From contig CAVTIH010000003.1 in the NCBI GenBank assembly GCA_963734815.1, positions 637,772 to 701,771 on the forward strand: a stretch of 64,000 nucleotides of DNA. The letters are read 5' to 3'. Below, one piece after another: positions 40,306 to 48,723 of the stretch. Positions within the stretch are counted from its first letter, which is position 1. Every line of letters starts with the position of its first letter. This stretch comes from Palsa-744 sp963734815 (lineage in GTDB: Bacteria > Actinomycetota > Thermoleophilia > Solirubrobacterales > Solirubrobacteraceae). Below the pieces are notes generated by a model. That model made no database searches, was not told the origin of the DNA, and saw only the letters and a program-made list of their open reading frames with translations. Made by a program: the position numbers and the translations under genes.

Positions 40306-40359
40306 CGTACTAAACGAGGTCTTCGCTGGGCCCGTACTAAACGAGGTCTTCGCTGGGCC
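40306..40359. repeat. 27-bp perfect tandem duplication at the 3' end of a zinc-ribbon gene
   Basis: Two exact 27-base copies (40306-40332 and 40333-40359) containing TAAACGAGGTCTTCGCTGGG. The upstream copy in transcription order contains the last codons and stop of the zinc-ribbon gene; the other lies in the spacer before ndk. Confidence 0.85.
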
Positions 40360-40996
40360 CGGAGGTGGGCCGAGCGCGAGCAACGGGAGCACGTGCCGGG
40401 CGATCGCCGATCGGCCGGCGGGACGCGGGCTCCGGCGCGGTCGCGGAAGGCCGCTCTTCAGCGGCGGCCACAGTCAGCTCCTCAGCCTCCGTGGGTGGGT
40501 CGGCCGCGGCCGCACGCCGGCGGGTGCGACGGCGAGGCGAGGAGGCCTCAGGCGGCACCTCCGTCTCGCAGTAGGGGCAGATCGTCCAAGCCCGGTCGAG
40601 CGGCTTGGAGCAGCTCACGCAGCGCTCCTTGAGCTTGCGCAGGCAGCTGGGGCAGCGGACGAAATCGCGCTCGACCGGATAGTCGCAGTGCGGACAGAGC
40701 GAGCGCTCGAGCCCGTTGAGGCGCGCTTCGGCGGCCTGGATCTCCAGTTCGCGCTCCTGTACGTCCTCCAGGTACTCCGGCGGGCGCAGGATGATGTACA
40801 CGAGCGTGCCCACGAACGGGAACAGCGACGCCGCCGCGGCGCAGCCGATCAGCATCGGATCGGCGATCCGCCGCCGCGCGTCGGCGTAGGTCCAGTAGAT
40901 CAGCGACAGGTAGATGACCGCCCCGACCACGATCAGGAGGTCGACCGCCGTGGTGAAGGCGTTGCTTTCGATTCCGAAGTATGCGAGCGGCAGCAT
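40337..40996 (-). CDS. membrane protein with a double zinc-ribbon domain
   Basis: 219 aa. Two N-terminal membrane helices (TAVDLLIVVGAVIYLSLIYW and MLIGCAAAASLFPFVGTLVY) are followed by a short charged helix and four CxxC pairs (CPHC, CPSC, CVSC, CPYC) forming two zinc ribbons around residues 98-145. The tail is Ala/Pro/Arg-rich and disordered. The function is unknown; such double zinc ribbons usually mediate protein contacts. It lies between folC and ndk, in the same direction, and its 3' end is duplicated. Confidence 0.75.
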   Translation of the reverse strand: MLPLAYFGIESNAFTTAVDLLIVVGAVIYLSLIYWTYADARRRIADPMLIGCAAAASLFPFVGTLVYIILRPPEYLEDVQERELEIQAAEARLNGLERSLCPHCDYPVERDFVRCPSCLRKLKERCVSCSKPLDRAWTICPYCETEVPPEASSPRRRTRRRAAAADPPTEAEELTVAAAEERPSATAPEPASRRPIGDRPARAPVARARPTSGPSEDLV

Positions 40997-41089
40997 CGAT
41001 CCCTCAGTGCTCAGGAGTTCCCGGCCGGGTCATGGGGGTGCCGAGTTTAGACATTCTGACGGAAGAAGCCTGCATTTGCGCGCAAAATG

Positions 41090-41209
41090 TCATCCGAGCA
41101 GCAATCGGCCGACAAGGTAGCCCGCAGCGAAGAACAGCAGGATCACGAGCGCCACGATCACCGCCACCGCGCCCACCATCGCAAGCACCGACGGGCCGTC
41201 GTCGTTCAT
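41090..41209 (-). CDS. 39-aa single-helix membrane protein
   Basis: A small gene overlapping folC by 4 bases (ATGA). After MNDDGPSVLAM it is one long hydrophobic helix (VGAVAVIVALVILLFFAAGY) ending in LVGRLLLG. The overlap with folC and the clean transmembrane profile argue that it is real. Small single-helix proteins often adjust membrane complexes; nothing more can be said. Confidence 0.55.
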   Translation of the reverse strand: MNDDGPSVLAMVGAVAVIVALVILLFFAAGYLVGRLLLG

Positions 41210-42654
41210 GCACGCCCCCCCTGGGCAGCATCGGCCGCGGCCACCTCGCCAACGGCCGTCTCGCGCTCGGCAAGGTACGCCAGCAGATCGCCGACCAGGT
41301 AGACCGAGCCGGTCGCGAGCACCGCCGTGCCACCGGGCTGCGAGCGCGCCCACTCCCGCGCCTGCTCCAACGCCCGCCGCGGGTGGGGCTCGCAAGCGGT
41401 CTGCTCGAAGCCCTGCTGGCGGGCGAGCGATTGCAGCGCCGCCGGCGAGAGCGCCCGGCTGGAGGGCGGGGCGGTGAACCACGCACGCGCGCACAGCGGC
41501 AGCAGCGCCGCCAACATGCTTGCGGCGTCCTTGTCCTCCAATACGCCCATGACCAGCGCCAGCTGGTTATGGGGGGTGGGCGGGCCCCCCATCCCATGCG
41601 CCAGCTGTCGGTCCTCGACCGATTGGGGAGACACTCGCTCCGCTCGCATCCCCAAATCGGCCAGCGCCGGCAGCGACTCGACCAGGGCCCGCGCCGCATC
41701 GGGGTTGTGTGCGCCGTCGAGCACCGTCAGCGGGTCGTCGGCCACCACCTGCATACGTCCCGGCACGTCCACCGCACGCGCCGCTTCACGCACCGCCTCC
41801 TCGCGCACGGCGACCCCCGCGTCCGCCAGATACGCCGCGGCCGCAACGCGCGCGAGGGCGAAGTTGCGTCGCTGGAAGGCGGGCACGGTAGACCCTGCGG
41901 GAGGCGCGGTCGAGGCGGGCGCCGTGGCGGAGACGGAGGTGGTGGGCCAGGCGGCAAGCTCGGCGGGCGAGACCTGCACGAGGCGCGCGCGCGTATCGCT
42001 TGCGACCGCCCGGGCGACGGCGAGCGCCTCGGGGTCGAGATTGGCGCCGAGCGCGAGCGTCGTCCCGGGCCGCAGCACCGCGAGCTTCTCCGTGGCGATG
42101 TCGTGCACGGTCGGTCCGAGCCAGCGGGTGTGCTCGAGACCAACGTTGGTCAGCACCGTAACGGCCGACTCCACCACCGCCGTGGCGTCGTAGCGGCCAC
42201 CGAGGCCGGCCTCGACCACCGCGACCTCGACCTCGCGCTCGGCGAGCGCCCAGAAGGCGGCGGCGGTGAGCAGCTCGAACTGGGTGACGTGGTCGTCCTC
42301 GGCGAGCGTGCGGTTGACCCGCTCCGCCGCCCACGCCGCGCGGGCGACGGCGGCAGCGAAGACCGGGCCGGAGATATCACGCTCGGCCACCTGCACCCGT
42401 TCGGAGTAGGAGATCAGGTGCGGAGACAAATAGGTGCCCGTGCGCAGCCCATGGCGCTCGAGGATCGCCGCGATCATGCGCGTGGTGGAGGTCTTGCCGT
42501 TGGTGCCGACCACGTGCACCGAGCGAAAGCGTCGCTGTGGAGAGCCCAGCACGGTCATCATGCGCCGCATCCGATCGAGGCCGAAGCGCATCCCGAACAG
42601 CTCCAGCGAGCGCAGGTGACGCTCGGCGCGCTCGCCGCTCCAGGGCTCTGTCAC
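41206..42654 (-). CDS. folC: folylpolyglutamate synthase / dihydrofolate synthase
   Basis: 482-aa FolC, adding glutamates to folate. The P-loop is VHVVGTNGKTSTTRMIAAIL, and VVEAGLGGRYDATAV, TNVGLEHTRWLG and VLDGAHNPDAARAL are family motifs. A palindromic element inserts residues about 331-346 (GMRAERVSPQSVED) just before the LALVMGVLEDKD strand, and a Ser/Thr/Pro-rich stretch is inserted near residue 245. The GTG overlaps the valS stop by 4 bases, the conserved valS-folC order. Confidence 0.93.
   Translation of the reverse strand: MTEPWSGERAERHLRSLELFGMRFGLDRMRRMMTVLGSPQRRFRSVHVVGTNGKTSTTRMIAAILERHGLRTGTYLSPHLISYSERVQVAERDISGPVFAAAVARAAWAAERVNRTLAEDDHVTQFELLTAAAFWALAEREVEVAVVEAGLGGRYDATAVVESAVTVLTNVGLEHTRWLGPTVHDIATEKLAVLRPGTTLALGANLDPEALAVARAVASDTRARLVQVSPAELAAWPTTSVSATAPASTAPPAGSTVPAFQRRNFALARVAAAAYLADAGVAVREEAVREAARAVDVPGRMQVVADDPLTVLDGAHNPDAARALVESLPALADLGMRAERVSPQSVEDRQLAHGMGGPPTPHNQLALVMGVLEDKDAASMLAALLPLCARAWFTAPPSSRALSPAALQSLARQQGFEQTACEPHPRRALEQAREWARSQPGGTAVLATGSVYLVGDLLAYLAERETAVGEVAAADAAQGGRA
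41618..41662. repeat. palindromic element, copy 4 (inside folC)
   Basis: A diverged copy, 45 bases, arms ACCGATTGGGGAGACACTCG and matching CGCATCCCCAAATCGG. It is in the opposite orientation to the other coding copies relative to its host gene, yet keeps the frame open. Confidence 0.55.
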
Positions 42655-45341
42655 ACCGCCTCCAGTTCGCCGCGCAGACGAGCCAGCTTGGCGCGCTCGC
42701 CCGCCACCACCTCCGCCGGCGCGTTCTGCACGAAGCCGGCGTTGGCGAGCTTGCCCTCGACGCGGGCGATCTCGCCTTCGAGCTTTGCCCGCGCGGCCCC
42801 ACGCCGTCGCTCGGCGGCGTCAAGATCGAGCCCCTCCGCGGAGAGCACCTCGACGGTGCCACACGGCACCGAGATCGAGGCCACCGACGGTACACCCGTG
42901 TCGACGGCGCCCGCACTGTCACCGGCACCCAGGTCGAGCCGGGCGAGGTTGGCGAGGATCGCGGCGGTGGACTCGTACCCGCGCGCGTCGATGCGCGCGG
43001 GTACGAGCATCCCGGGGGGCGCGTTCACAGAGTCGCGCCAGCCGCGCACGAGCGTAACCGCCTCGATGACACGCTCCAGCTCGATCTCGACGTCGCGGTC
43101 GATCAGCGATGCGTCGGCACGCGGGTAGGGAGAGCCCGCGAGCAGAGCTCCGGTGCCATCCAGGTAGGACCACAGCTCCTCGGTCACGAACGGGATCACC
43201 GGGTGCGCCAACGCCACTGTTGAGCGCAGCACGTACAGCAGCGTCGCGGCGAGCGCCGCACGATCCTCCTCGTTGCCCTGCGCCACCGCGCTGGCCGAAA
43301 CGGGGATGCTCGCCGAAGGCGAGTGTCCCCCGGCTTCGGTCGCCAACCGTGGCTTGACGATCTCCAGGTACCAGTCGCACAGCTCGGCGTAGACGAAGTC
43401 GTAGAGCCCGAGCGCGGCGTGGGAGAAGTCGTAGTCCTCGATCCGCGCGGCGGTGTCGGCGACGATCTCCTGCAGGCGCGAAAGGATCCAGCGGTCCTCG
43501 ATCGTGCGTGGCCGCGGCGCCGGCTCGACCGCGCCCAGCTCCACGCCAGGCAACCCAGCGATCCGCAGCAGCGCGAAGCGCGTGGCGTTGAACAGCTTGT
43601 TGGCGAGGGCCTGCCCCTGGCGCACCTTCTCGGCGGAGTAGCGCACGTCCTGCGAAGAGGACATCGCCAGCAGGCCGAAGCGCACCGCGTCGGCGCCGTG
43701 GCGGTCGATCTCGTCGAGCGGGTCGATGCCGGTGCCGAGCGACTTCGACATGCGCCGCCCGTCGGGCGCCTGGATCACCGAGTGGATGTAGACATCGGCG
43801 AACGGCACCTCCCCGGTGAAGCGCAGCCCCATCATGATCATCCGCGCCACCCACAGAAACAGGATGTCGCGTGCGGTGGAGAGCACCGCGGTGGGGTAAA
43901 AGGCGCGCAGCTGCGGCGTCGCGTCGGGCCATCCGAGCGTGGCGAACGGCCACAGCGCCGAGGAGAACCACGTGTCGAGCACGTCCTCCTCCTGGCGCAG
44001 CTCCCCGCCGCAGGCTTCGCAGCCCTCCGGTGGGCTTGCGGCGACGTGCAGGTGGGAGCAGGTGCCGCAGTAGTACACCGGCAGCCGGTGCCCCCACCAC
44101 AGCTGCCGGGAGATGCACCACGGGCGGATGTTCTCCATCCATTCCAGGTAGACGCGGCGGTGGTTGTCGGGGACGATCCGCACACGGCCGTCGCGCACAG
44201 CGTCGATCGCGGGCGCGGCGAGCTCGTCCATGCGCATGAACCACTGCAGCGAGATCAGCGGCTCGATCCGCTCGCCGGAGCGGTGGGAGTAGGGGACTTC
44301 GTGCTCATACTCCTCCTCCCCCACGATCCGGCCTTCCTCGCGCAACGCCTCGACCACCGCCGCGCGCGCCTGCATCACCGTGAGCCCGGCGAAGCGCTCG
44401 CCCGCCTCGGCGGACATGCGCCCGTCCTCGCCGATCACCGACACCTGGTCGAGCTCGTGGCGACGACCGATCTCGAAGTCGTTGGGGTCGTGCGCGGGGG
44501 TGACCTTCAGCTGGCCGGTGCCAAAGTCAATCTTCACGTACTCGTCGGCGATGATCGGCAGGTGGCGCCCGACGAGCGGCAGGATCGCGAGACGGCCAAC
44601 CAGCTCCCGGTAGCGCTGGTCCTCGGGGTGCACCGCCACCGCGGTGTCGCCCAGCATCGTCTCCGGGCGCACGGTGGCGATCGTCACGCTGCCTTCCCCC
44701 TCGAGGTCGTAGCGGATCGAGTACAGCGTGTCGCGCTCGCGCCGCTCCTCGACCTCCAGGTCGGAGATCGCCGAGCGGGAGCCGGGATCCCAGTTGACGA
44801 TGTAGCGATCGCGGTAGATCAGGCCCTGCTCGTAGAGCGCGACGAACACCTCGACCACCGCGCGGTGGTAGGCCTCGTCGAGCGTGAAGCGCTCTTCGGT
44901 GTAGTCGCAGGAGGCGCCGAGGCGCTTGAACTGCTCGACGATCGTGTGCCCGTAGTGCTCACGCCACTCCCAGGCACGGCGCACGAACTCCTCGCGGCCG
45001 AGCGCCTGACGCGAGGTGCCCTCAGCGCGCAGCGCCTTCTCGACCTGCGCCTGCGTGGCGATGCCGGCGTGATCGGTGCCGAGAATCCACTTCGTGCGCC
45101 GGCCGGCCATGCGGTGGTAGCGGATCAGCACATCCTGAATCGAGCCGTTGAGCGCGTGGCCCATGTGCAACGAGCCGGTGACATTGGGCGGAGGGATCGC
45201 GATCGAGTAGTTCTCAGCGGCCTCGCCCTCGGGCGCGGGGTGAAACAGCCCACTGTCAAGCCAGCGCGCACCGATCCGCAACTCGACCTCCGCGGGCTCG
45301 AAGCGGGTGGTGCCCTCCAGCTCTTTGACGCGCTCGTCCAT
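42651..45341 (-). CDS. valS: valyl-tRNA synthetase
   Basis: 896-aa class I synthetase for valine. HIGH appears in PPNVTGSLHMGHALNGSIQD and KMSKS in GRRMSKSLGTGIDP. The editing domain (TVRPETMLGDTAVAVHPED), a CxxC zinc pair set (YYCGTCSHL, GCEACGG) and a C-terminal coiled-coil arm (GEIARVEGKLANAGFV) are present. A palindromic element adds residues about 668-683 (EAGGHSPSASIPVSAS) in the anticodon-binding region between RLATE and VAQGNEEDRAAL. It precedes folC and follows vapBC. Confidence 0.96.
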   Translation of the reverse strand: MDERVKELEGTTRFEPAEVELRIGARWLDSGLFHPAPEGEAAENYSIAIPPPNVTGSLHMGHALNGSIQDVLIRYHRMAGRRTKWILGTDHAGIATQAQVEKALRAEGTSRQALGREEFVRRAWEWREHYGHTIVEQFKRLGASCDYTEERFTLDEAYHRAVVEVFVALYEQGLIYRDRYIVNWDPGSRSAISDLEVEERRERDTLYSIRYDLEGEGSVTIATVRPETMLGDTAVAVHPEDQRYRELVGRLAILPLVGRHLPIIADEYVKIDFGTGQLKVTPAHDPNDFEIGRRHELDQVSVIGEDGRMSAEAGERFAGLTVMQARAAVVEALREEGRIVGEEEYEHEVPYSHRSGERIEPLISLQWFMRMDELAAPAIDAVRDGRVRIVPDNHRRVYLEWMENIRPWCISRQLWWGHRLPVYYCGTCSHLHVAASPPEGCEACGGELRQEEDVLDTWFSSALWPFATLGWPDATPQLRAFYPTAVLSTARDILFLWVARMIMMGLRFTGEVPFADVYIHSVIQAPDGRRMSKSLGTGIDPLDEIDRHGADAVRFGLLAMSSSQDVRYSAEKVRQGQALANKLFNATRFALLRIAGLPGVELGAVEPAPRPRTIEDRWILSRLQEIVADTAARIEDYDFSHAALGLYDFVYAELCDWYLEIVKPRLATEAGGHSPSASIPVSASAVAQGNEEDRAALAATLLYVLRSTVALAHPVIPFVTEELWSYLDGTGALLAGSPYPRADASLIDRDVEIELERVIEAVTLVRGWRDSVNAPPGMLVPARIDARGYESTAAILANLARLDLGAGDSAGAVDTGVPSVASISVPCGTVEVLSAEGLDLDAAERRRGAARAKLEGEIARVEGKLANAGFVQNAPAEVVAGERAKLARLRGELEAV
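43294..43339. repeat. palindromic element, copy 5 (inside valS)
   Basis: The best-formed copy, 46 bases: GCCGAAACGGGGATGCTCGC, then CGAAGGCGAGTGTCCCC and CGGCTTCGG. The inner arms CTCGCC and GGCGAG form a tight hairpin. It is translated within valS. Confidence 0.75.
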
Positions 45342-45366
45342 CGGAAGTGTTGAGTGTATGGCGCCC

Positions 45367-45741
45367 CTAGCCGCCGAGCCCTGAGAGGCGGAGGTCGTAG
45401 CTCAGCAGCGCGCCGGCCCGCTCTCGCGCGGTCGCGAGCACGATCGCATCGGGGAGGCGCAGCTTCTCGTGGCGAGCGCGCAGGTCGGCCGCGCGCTCGG
45501 CGATCGCCTCGGTGAGCGCAACCACGGTGATGCCCATCGCGAGGATCGCTTCGCGGGCCTCTGGGACGCGGCCGGCACGCGCGAACGCGACCAGCGTCTC
45601 ACTGTACGCGCTCGCCGGCAGCAGCAGCTCTTGCCCCGCCCGGTCGGCGGCCTCGACATCGTCGATCGCGCGGGCGTGATGCGCATCGGCGGTGTCCAGC
45701 AGGCCGATTACCACGCTCGCGTCGAGGATCAGCGTTGCCAC
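45367..45741 (-). CDS. vapC: PIN-domain toxin VapC
   Basis: 124-aa PIN-domain ribonuclease. The acidic site residues are visible in LILDASVVIGLLDTAD, the Glu in SAYSETLVAF and the Asp in LRLPDAIVLATA plus SYDLRL. VapC toxins cut tRNA or rRNA. It starts with GTG and overlaps the antitoxin stop by 13 bases. The pair is inserted between the clpX-side gene and valS. Confidence 0.85.
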   Translation of the reverse strand: MATLILDASVVIGLLDTADAHHARAIDDVEAADRAGQELLLPASAYSETLVAFARAGRVPEAREAILAMGITVVALTEAIAERAADLRARHEKLRLPDAIVLATARERAGALLSYDLRLSGLGG

Positions 45742-45947
45742 TCGTCGCGGAGCCGGTCGAGCTCGTTGCCCTCGTAGATGCCCGTGGCGATGCCCGCATG
45801 CCGCCGGACGCGAGAGCTTTTGGCGGCGATCACGATCTCGCCCTTAGGAGTCGGGCGTACCGTGATCTCATCGCCAGTGCTCAGGCCGGCGGCGCGCATC
45901 GCTGCAACCGGGATCGTCACTTGATTCTTGGAAGAGACCTTCGCCAT
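45729..45947 (-). CDS. vapB: AbrB/MazE-fold antitoxin VapB
   Basis: 72 aa. The swapped-hairpin DNA-binding fold is evident in VSSKNQVTIPVAAMRAAGLS and GDEITVRPTPKGEIVIA, with a C-terminal toxin-binding tail (IYEGNELDRLRDEWQR). It would repress its own operon and block VapC. The 42-base spacer to the upstream gene should contain the operator. Confidence 0.85.
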   Translation of the reverse strand: MAKVSSKNQVTIPVAAMRAAGLSTGDEITVRPTPKGEIVIAAKSSRVRRHAGIATGIYEGNELDRLRDEWQR

Positions 45948-45989
45948 CTGCCCTTTACTTTAGCGCATCAATAGTAAAGGCAGGGTTTC

Positions 45990-46619
45990 TCAGTTGGCGA
46001 TTCCGCCAAGGTAGGCGTAGGGGTGCAGCATGCGCCAGTACTCCAGGCCGTTGCCCTCCGCGGCGATCTCGCTGCCGGCGGGCGCCTCCGTGCGCAGGCG
46101 CGCCGCCAGCGCGGCGGCGTCGTCCTCGTCGTTGGCGCCCACAAGTATGTGACGCCACAGCTGCTTGACAGGGATCCCCTCGCCGCGCAGGCGCTCGGCG
46201 AAGGAGCGCGCGTCGTGGTGGGTGGGCAGCGTGATGCGCACCTCCCACTCGGCGTGGCCGGCCTGCTGGGACTCCTCGGTCTCGAGCTTCTCCAGGCGGG
46301 CGTGCTCGGCGGAGCGATCGGCCTCGGTGGTGGGCAGCGGCGCCGAGGCATCCTCCCAGCGCTCCTCCAGCGGATGCCAACGCATGACGTTGAGCTGGCC
46401 CTCGATCGAGTGCTCGGCCATCGCCCCCGCCACCACTTCGCGCGCGTGCTCGGCCGCGTCGGCGGAGTCGGCGTACAGGAAGACGTGCTCGCCCTCGTGG
46501 GTGATCGCCAGTCGCGGCAGCTCGCGGTGGGCGTCGTCGGCGACCTGGAGCGCCTTCAGCGCATCGACCACTTTGTCTGGCGCCTGGGCGCGGACCTGTA
46601 CGCGGAACTCGTCGTGCAC
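45990..46619 (-). CDS. conserved hypothetical protein, 209 aa
   Basis: I do not recognise the family. From the GTG at 46619, 7 bases after clpX, it reads as two similar acidic alpha/beta halves: EFRVQVRAQAPDKVVDALKA and WEVRITLPTHHDARSFAERL both look like ferredoxin-like units recording an internal duplication. A helical linker (ARLEKLETEESQQAG) joins them. It is cytoplasmic. Tight spacing suggests co-transcription with clpP-clpX, so a link to proteolysis or stress is possible but inferred. Confidence 0.75.
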   Translation of the reverse strand: MHDEFRVQVRAQAPDKVVDALKALQVADDAHRELPRLAITHEGEHVFLYADSADAAEHAREVVAGAMAEHSIEGQLNVMRWHPLEERWEDASAPLPTTEADRSAEHARLEKLETEESQQAGHAEWEVRITLPTHHDARSFAERLRGEGIPVKQLWRHILVGANDEDDAAALAARLRTEAPAGSEIAAEGNGLEYWRMLHPYAYLGGIAN

Positions 46620-46626
46620 GGATCTT

Positions 46627-47937
46627 TTACGCGGACTCTTCGCGCAGGCGCCGCGTGCGCGGTTTGGCCTCGGCCACGGTGGGGGTGGGGGCCTCCTCGG
46701 GGGCGGCCTCGGTGACAAGCGTCGGCGGACGACCCTGCTCGACCGTCTCGCGCGTGACGACGCACTTCTTGACGTCGCGGCGCGAGGGCAGCTCGAACTG
46801 GACCTCCAGCAGGATCTCCTCGATGATCGAGCGCAGCCCGCGCGCGCCGGTGTTGCGCTCCAGCGCCCGCTCGGCGACCGCCTTCAGCGAGTCCTCGGCG
46901 AACACCAGCTCGATGTCGTCGAAGGAGAAGAAGCGCTGGAACTGCTTCACCAGCGCGTTGCGCGGCTCGACAAGGATCGAGACGAGATCCTCGCGGGAGA
47001 GCTGGTGCACGGCGCTCATCACCGGCAGGCGGCCGATGAACTCTGGTATCAGCCCGTACTCGATCAGATCCTCGGGCAGGCACTTCTCGAACACCTCGCC
47101 GGTGTCGTGATCGGCGGGGGCGTCGATCACCGAGCCGAAGCCAACGCCCTTGTGGCCGATGCGCTTCTCGATCACCTTGTCGAGGTTGGCGAACGCCCCG
47201 CCGCAGACGAACAGCACGTTGGTGGTGTCGATCGTGAGGAACTCCTGGTGGGGATGCTTGCGCCCGCCTTGGGGCGGCACCGAGGCCTGCGTGCCCTCGA
47301 GAATCTTCAACAGCGCCTGCTGCACGCCCTCGCCGGAGACGTCGCGCGTGATCGAGGGGTTGTCGGCCTTGCGCGCGATCTTGTCGACCTCGTCGATGTA
47401 GATGATCCCGGTCTCCGCCTTCTTGACGTCGTAGTCGGCAGCCTGGATCAACTTCAGCAGGATGTTCTCGACGTCCTCGCCAACGTACCCGGCCTCGGTG
47501 AGCGCCGTGGCGTCGGCGATCGCGAACGGCACGTTGAGGATCCGCGCGAGCGTCTGCGCGAGCAGCGTCTTGCCGCAGCCGGTGGGTCCGAGCAGCAGGA
47601 TGTTGGACTTCTGCAGCTCCACGTCGGAGTCGCCGGTCTGCATCATCTGCACGCGCTTGTAGTGGTTGTAGACCGCGACGGACAGCGTGCGCTTGGAGGT
47701 CTCCTGGCCGATCACATACTCATCGAGCACCTGGTAGATCTCCCGCGGGGTGGGGAGCTTCTCGAGGTCGAACATCGGCGTGGGCGCGAGCTCCTCGTCG
47801 ATGATCTCGTTGCAGAGGTCGATGCACTCGTCGCAGATGTACACGCCGGGACCGGCGATCAGCTTCTTGACTTGCCGCTGGGACTTGCCACAGAAGCTGC
47901 AGAGGAGTTGCTCGTTGGAATCAGTGGGGCGGGCCAT
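46627..47937 (-). CDS. clpX: ATP-dependent Clp protease ATP-binding subunit ClpX
   Basis: 436-aa AAA+ unfoldase. The N-terminal zinc domain has CSFCGKSQ and CDECIDLC; Walker A is LLGPTGCGKTLLAQTLAR, Walker B IIYIDEVDKIA; the pore loop and sensor motifs (RDVSGEGVQQALLKILEG, FIGRLPV, NTGARGLRSI) are intact. The C-terminal 40 residues are an Ala/Pro extension beyond the usual end. It lies 32 bases after clpP and delivers substrates to it. Confidence 0.97.
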   Translation of the reverse strand: MARPTDSNEQLLCSFCGKSQRQVKKLIAGPGVYICDECIDLCNEIIDEELAPTPMFDLEKLPTPREIYQVLDEYVIGQETSKRTLSVAVYNHYKRVQMMQTGDSDVELQKSNILLLGPTGCGKTLLAQTLARILNVPFAIADATALTEAGYVGEDVENILLKLIQAADYDVKKAETGIIYIDEVDKIARKADNPSITRDVSGEGVQQALLKILEGTQASVPPQGGRKHPHQEFLTIDTTNVLFVCGGAFANLDKVIEKRIGHKGVGFGSVIDAPADHDTGEVFEKCLPEDLIEYGLIPEFIGRLPVMSAVHQLSREDLVSILVEPRNALVKQFQRFFSFDDIELVFAEDSLKAVAERALERNTGARGLRSIIEEILLEVQFELPSRRDVKKCVVTRETVEQGRPPTLVTEAAPEEAPTPTVAEAKPRTRRLREESA

Positions 47938-47969
47938 TGCGATCTCTTCCGTGGGCCGAGTGTTCGAAC

Positions 47970-48554
47970 CTAGTGCTCGGAGATAACGCGGTCGATTATC
48001 CCGTACTCACGAGCCTCCTCAGAGCTCATGAAGTAGTCGCGCTCGGTGTCGTTGCGCACCTGGTCGAGCTCTTTGCCGGTGTGCTTGGCGATGATCTCAT
48101 CGAGACGGTGGCGCACGTCGATGATCTCTTTGGCGTGGATCTCGATGTCGGTGGCCTGACCCTGGAAGCTCGAGGAGACCTGGTGGATCAGGATCTTCGC
48201 ATTGGGCAGCGCCATGCGCTTGCCTTTCGCGCCACCCGCCAGCAGCAGCGCGCCCATCGACATCGCGATCCCCACGCAGATCGTCTGCACGTCGGGCTTG
48301 ATGAACTGCATCGTGTCGTAGATCGCCAGCCCCGCGTACACCGAGCCTCCGGGCGTGTTGATGTAGATCGAGACGTCCTTCTCGGGGTCCTCGGACTCCA
48401 GGTGCAGCAACTGGGCGACCACGAGGTTGGCGATCTGGTCGTCCACGGGGGTGCCGAGGAAGATGATCCGCTCGTTGAGTAGGCGGGAGTAGATGTCGAA
48501 AGCGCGCTCCCCCCGGGAGGTTTGCTCGACGACCATTGGCACTAGTGGGCTCAT
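47970..48554 (-). CDS. clpP: ATP-dependent Clp protease proteolytic subunit ClpP
   Basis: 194-aa serine protease. Catalytic Ser is in VGIAMSMGALLLAGG, His in LPNAKILIHQVSS and Asp in TERDYFMSSEEA. INTPGGSVYAGLAIYDTM is the handle region. GAGGAC lies just before the ATG at 48554, which gives the family start. It forms the barrel used by ClpX; only one clpP is seen here, whereas many actinobacteria carry two. Confidence 0.97.
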   Translation of the reverse strand: MSPLVPMVVEQTSRGERAFDIYSRLLNERIIFLGTPVDDQIANLVVAQLLHLESEDPEKDVSIYINTPGGSVYAGLAIYDTMQFIKPDVQTICVGIAMSMGALLLAGGAKGKRMALPNAKILIHQVSSSFQGQATDIEIHAKEIIDVRHRLDEIIAKHTGKELDQVRNDTERDYFMSSEEAREYGIIDRVISEH

Positions 48555-48650
48555 TGTCCTCGCTTCAGTTTCGCTTCGCCTGCGGGATTCCTCCAACGGA
48601 CGCCACCAAGATCAAGCCTAGCGGGCCCGCGCGAACGTGGTGGCCGGGAA

Positions 48651-48723
48651 GGCTACCGATCCGGTGTCCGTGGCATGCCGGCTCTCGGCGCACCCGCGCG
48701 TGAGGGCTACCGATCCGGTGTCC
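48651..48723. repeat. 19-bp repeat flanking the tig stop codon
   Basis: GGCTACCGATCCGGTGTCC occurs at 48651-48669 and 48705-48723, 54 bases apart. One copy contains the last codons and stop of tig, the other lies in the spacer before clpP. Confidence 0.8.

Noticed and set aside
43323..45353. A 676-codon plus-strand frame opposite valS
   Set aside because: Shadow frame; valS on the other strand has all synthetase motifs.
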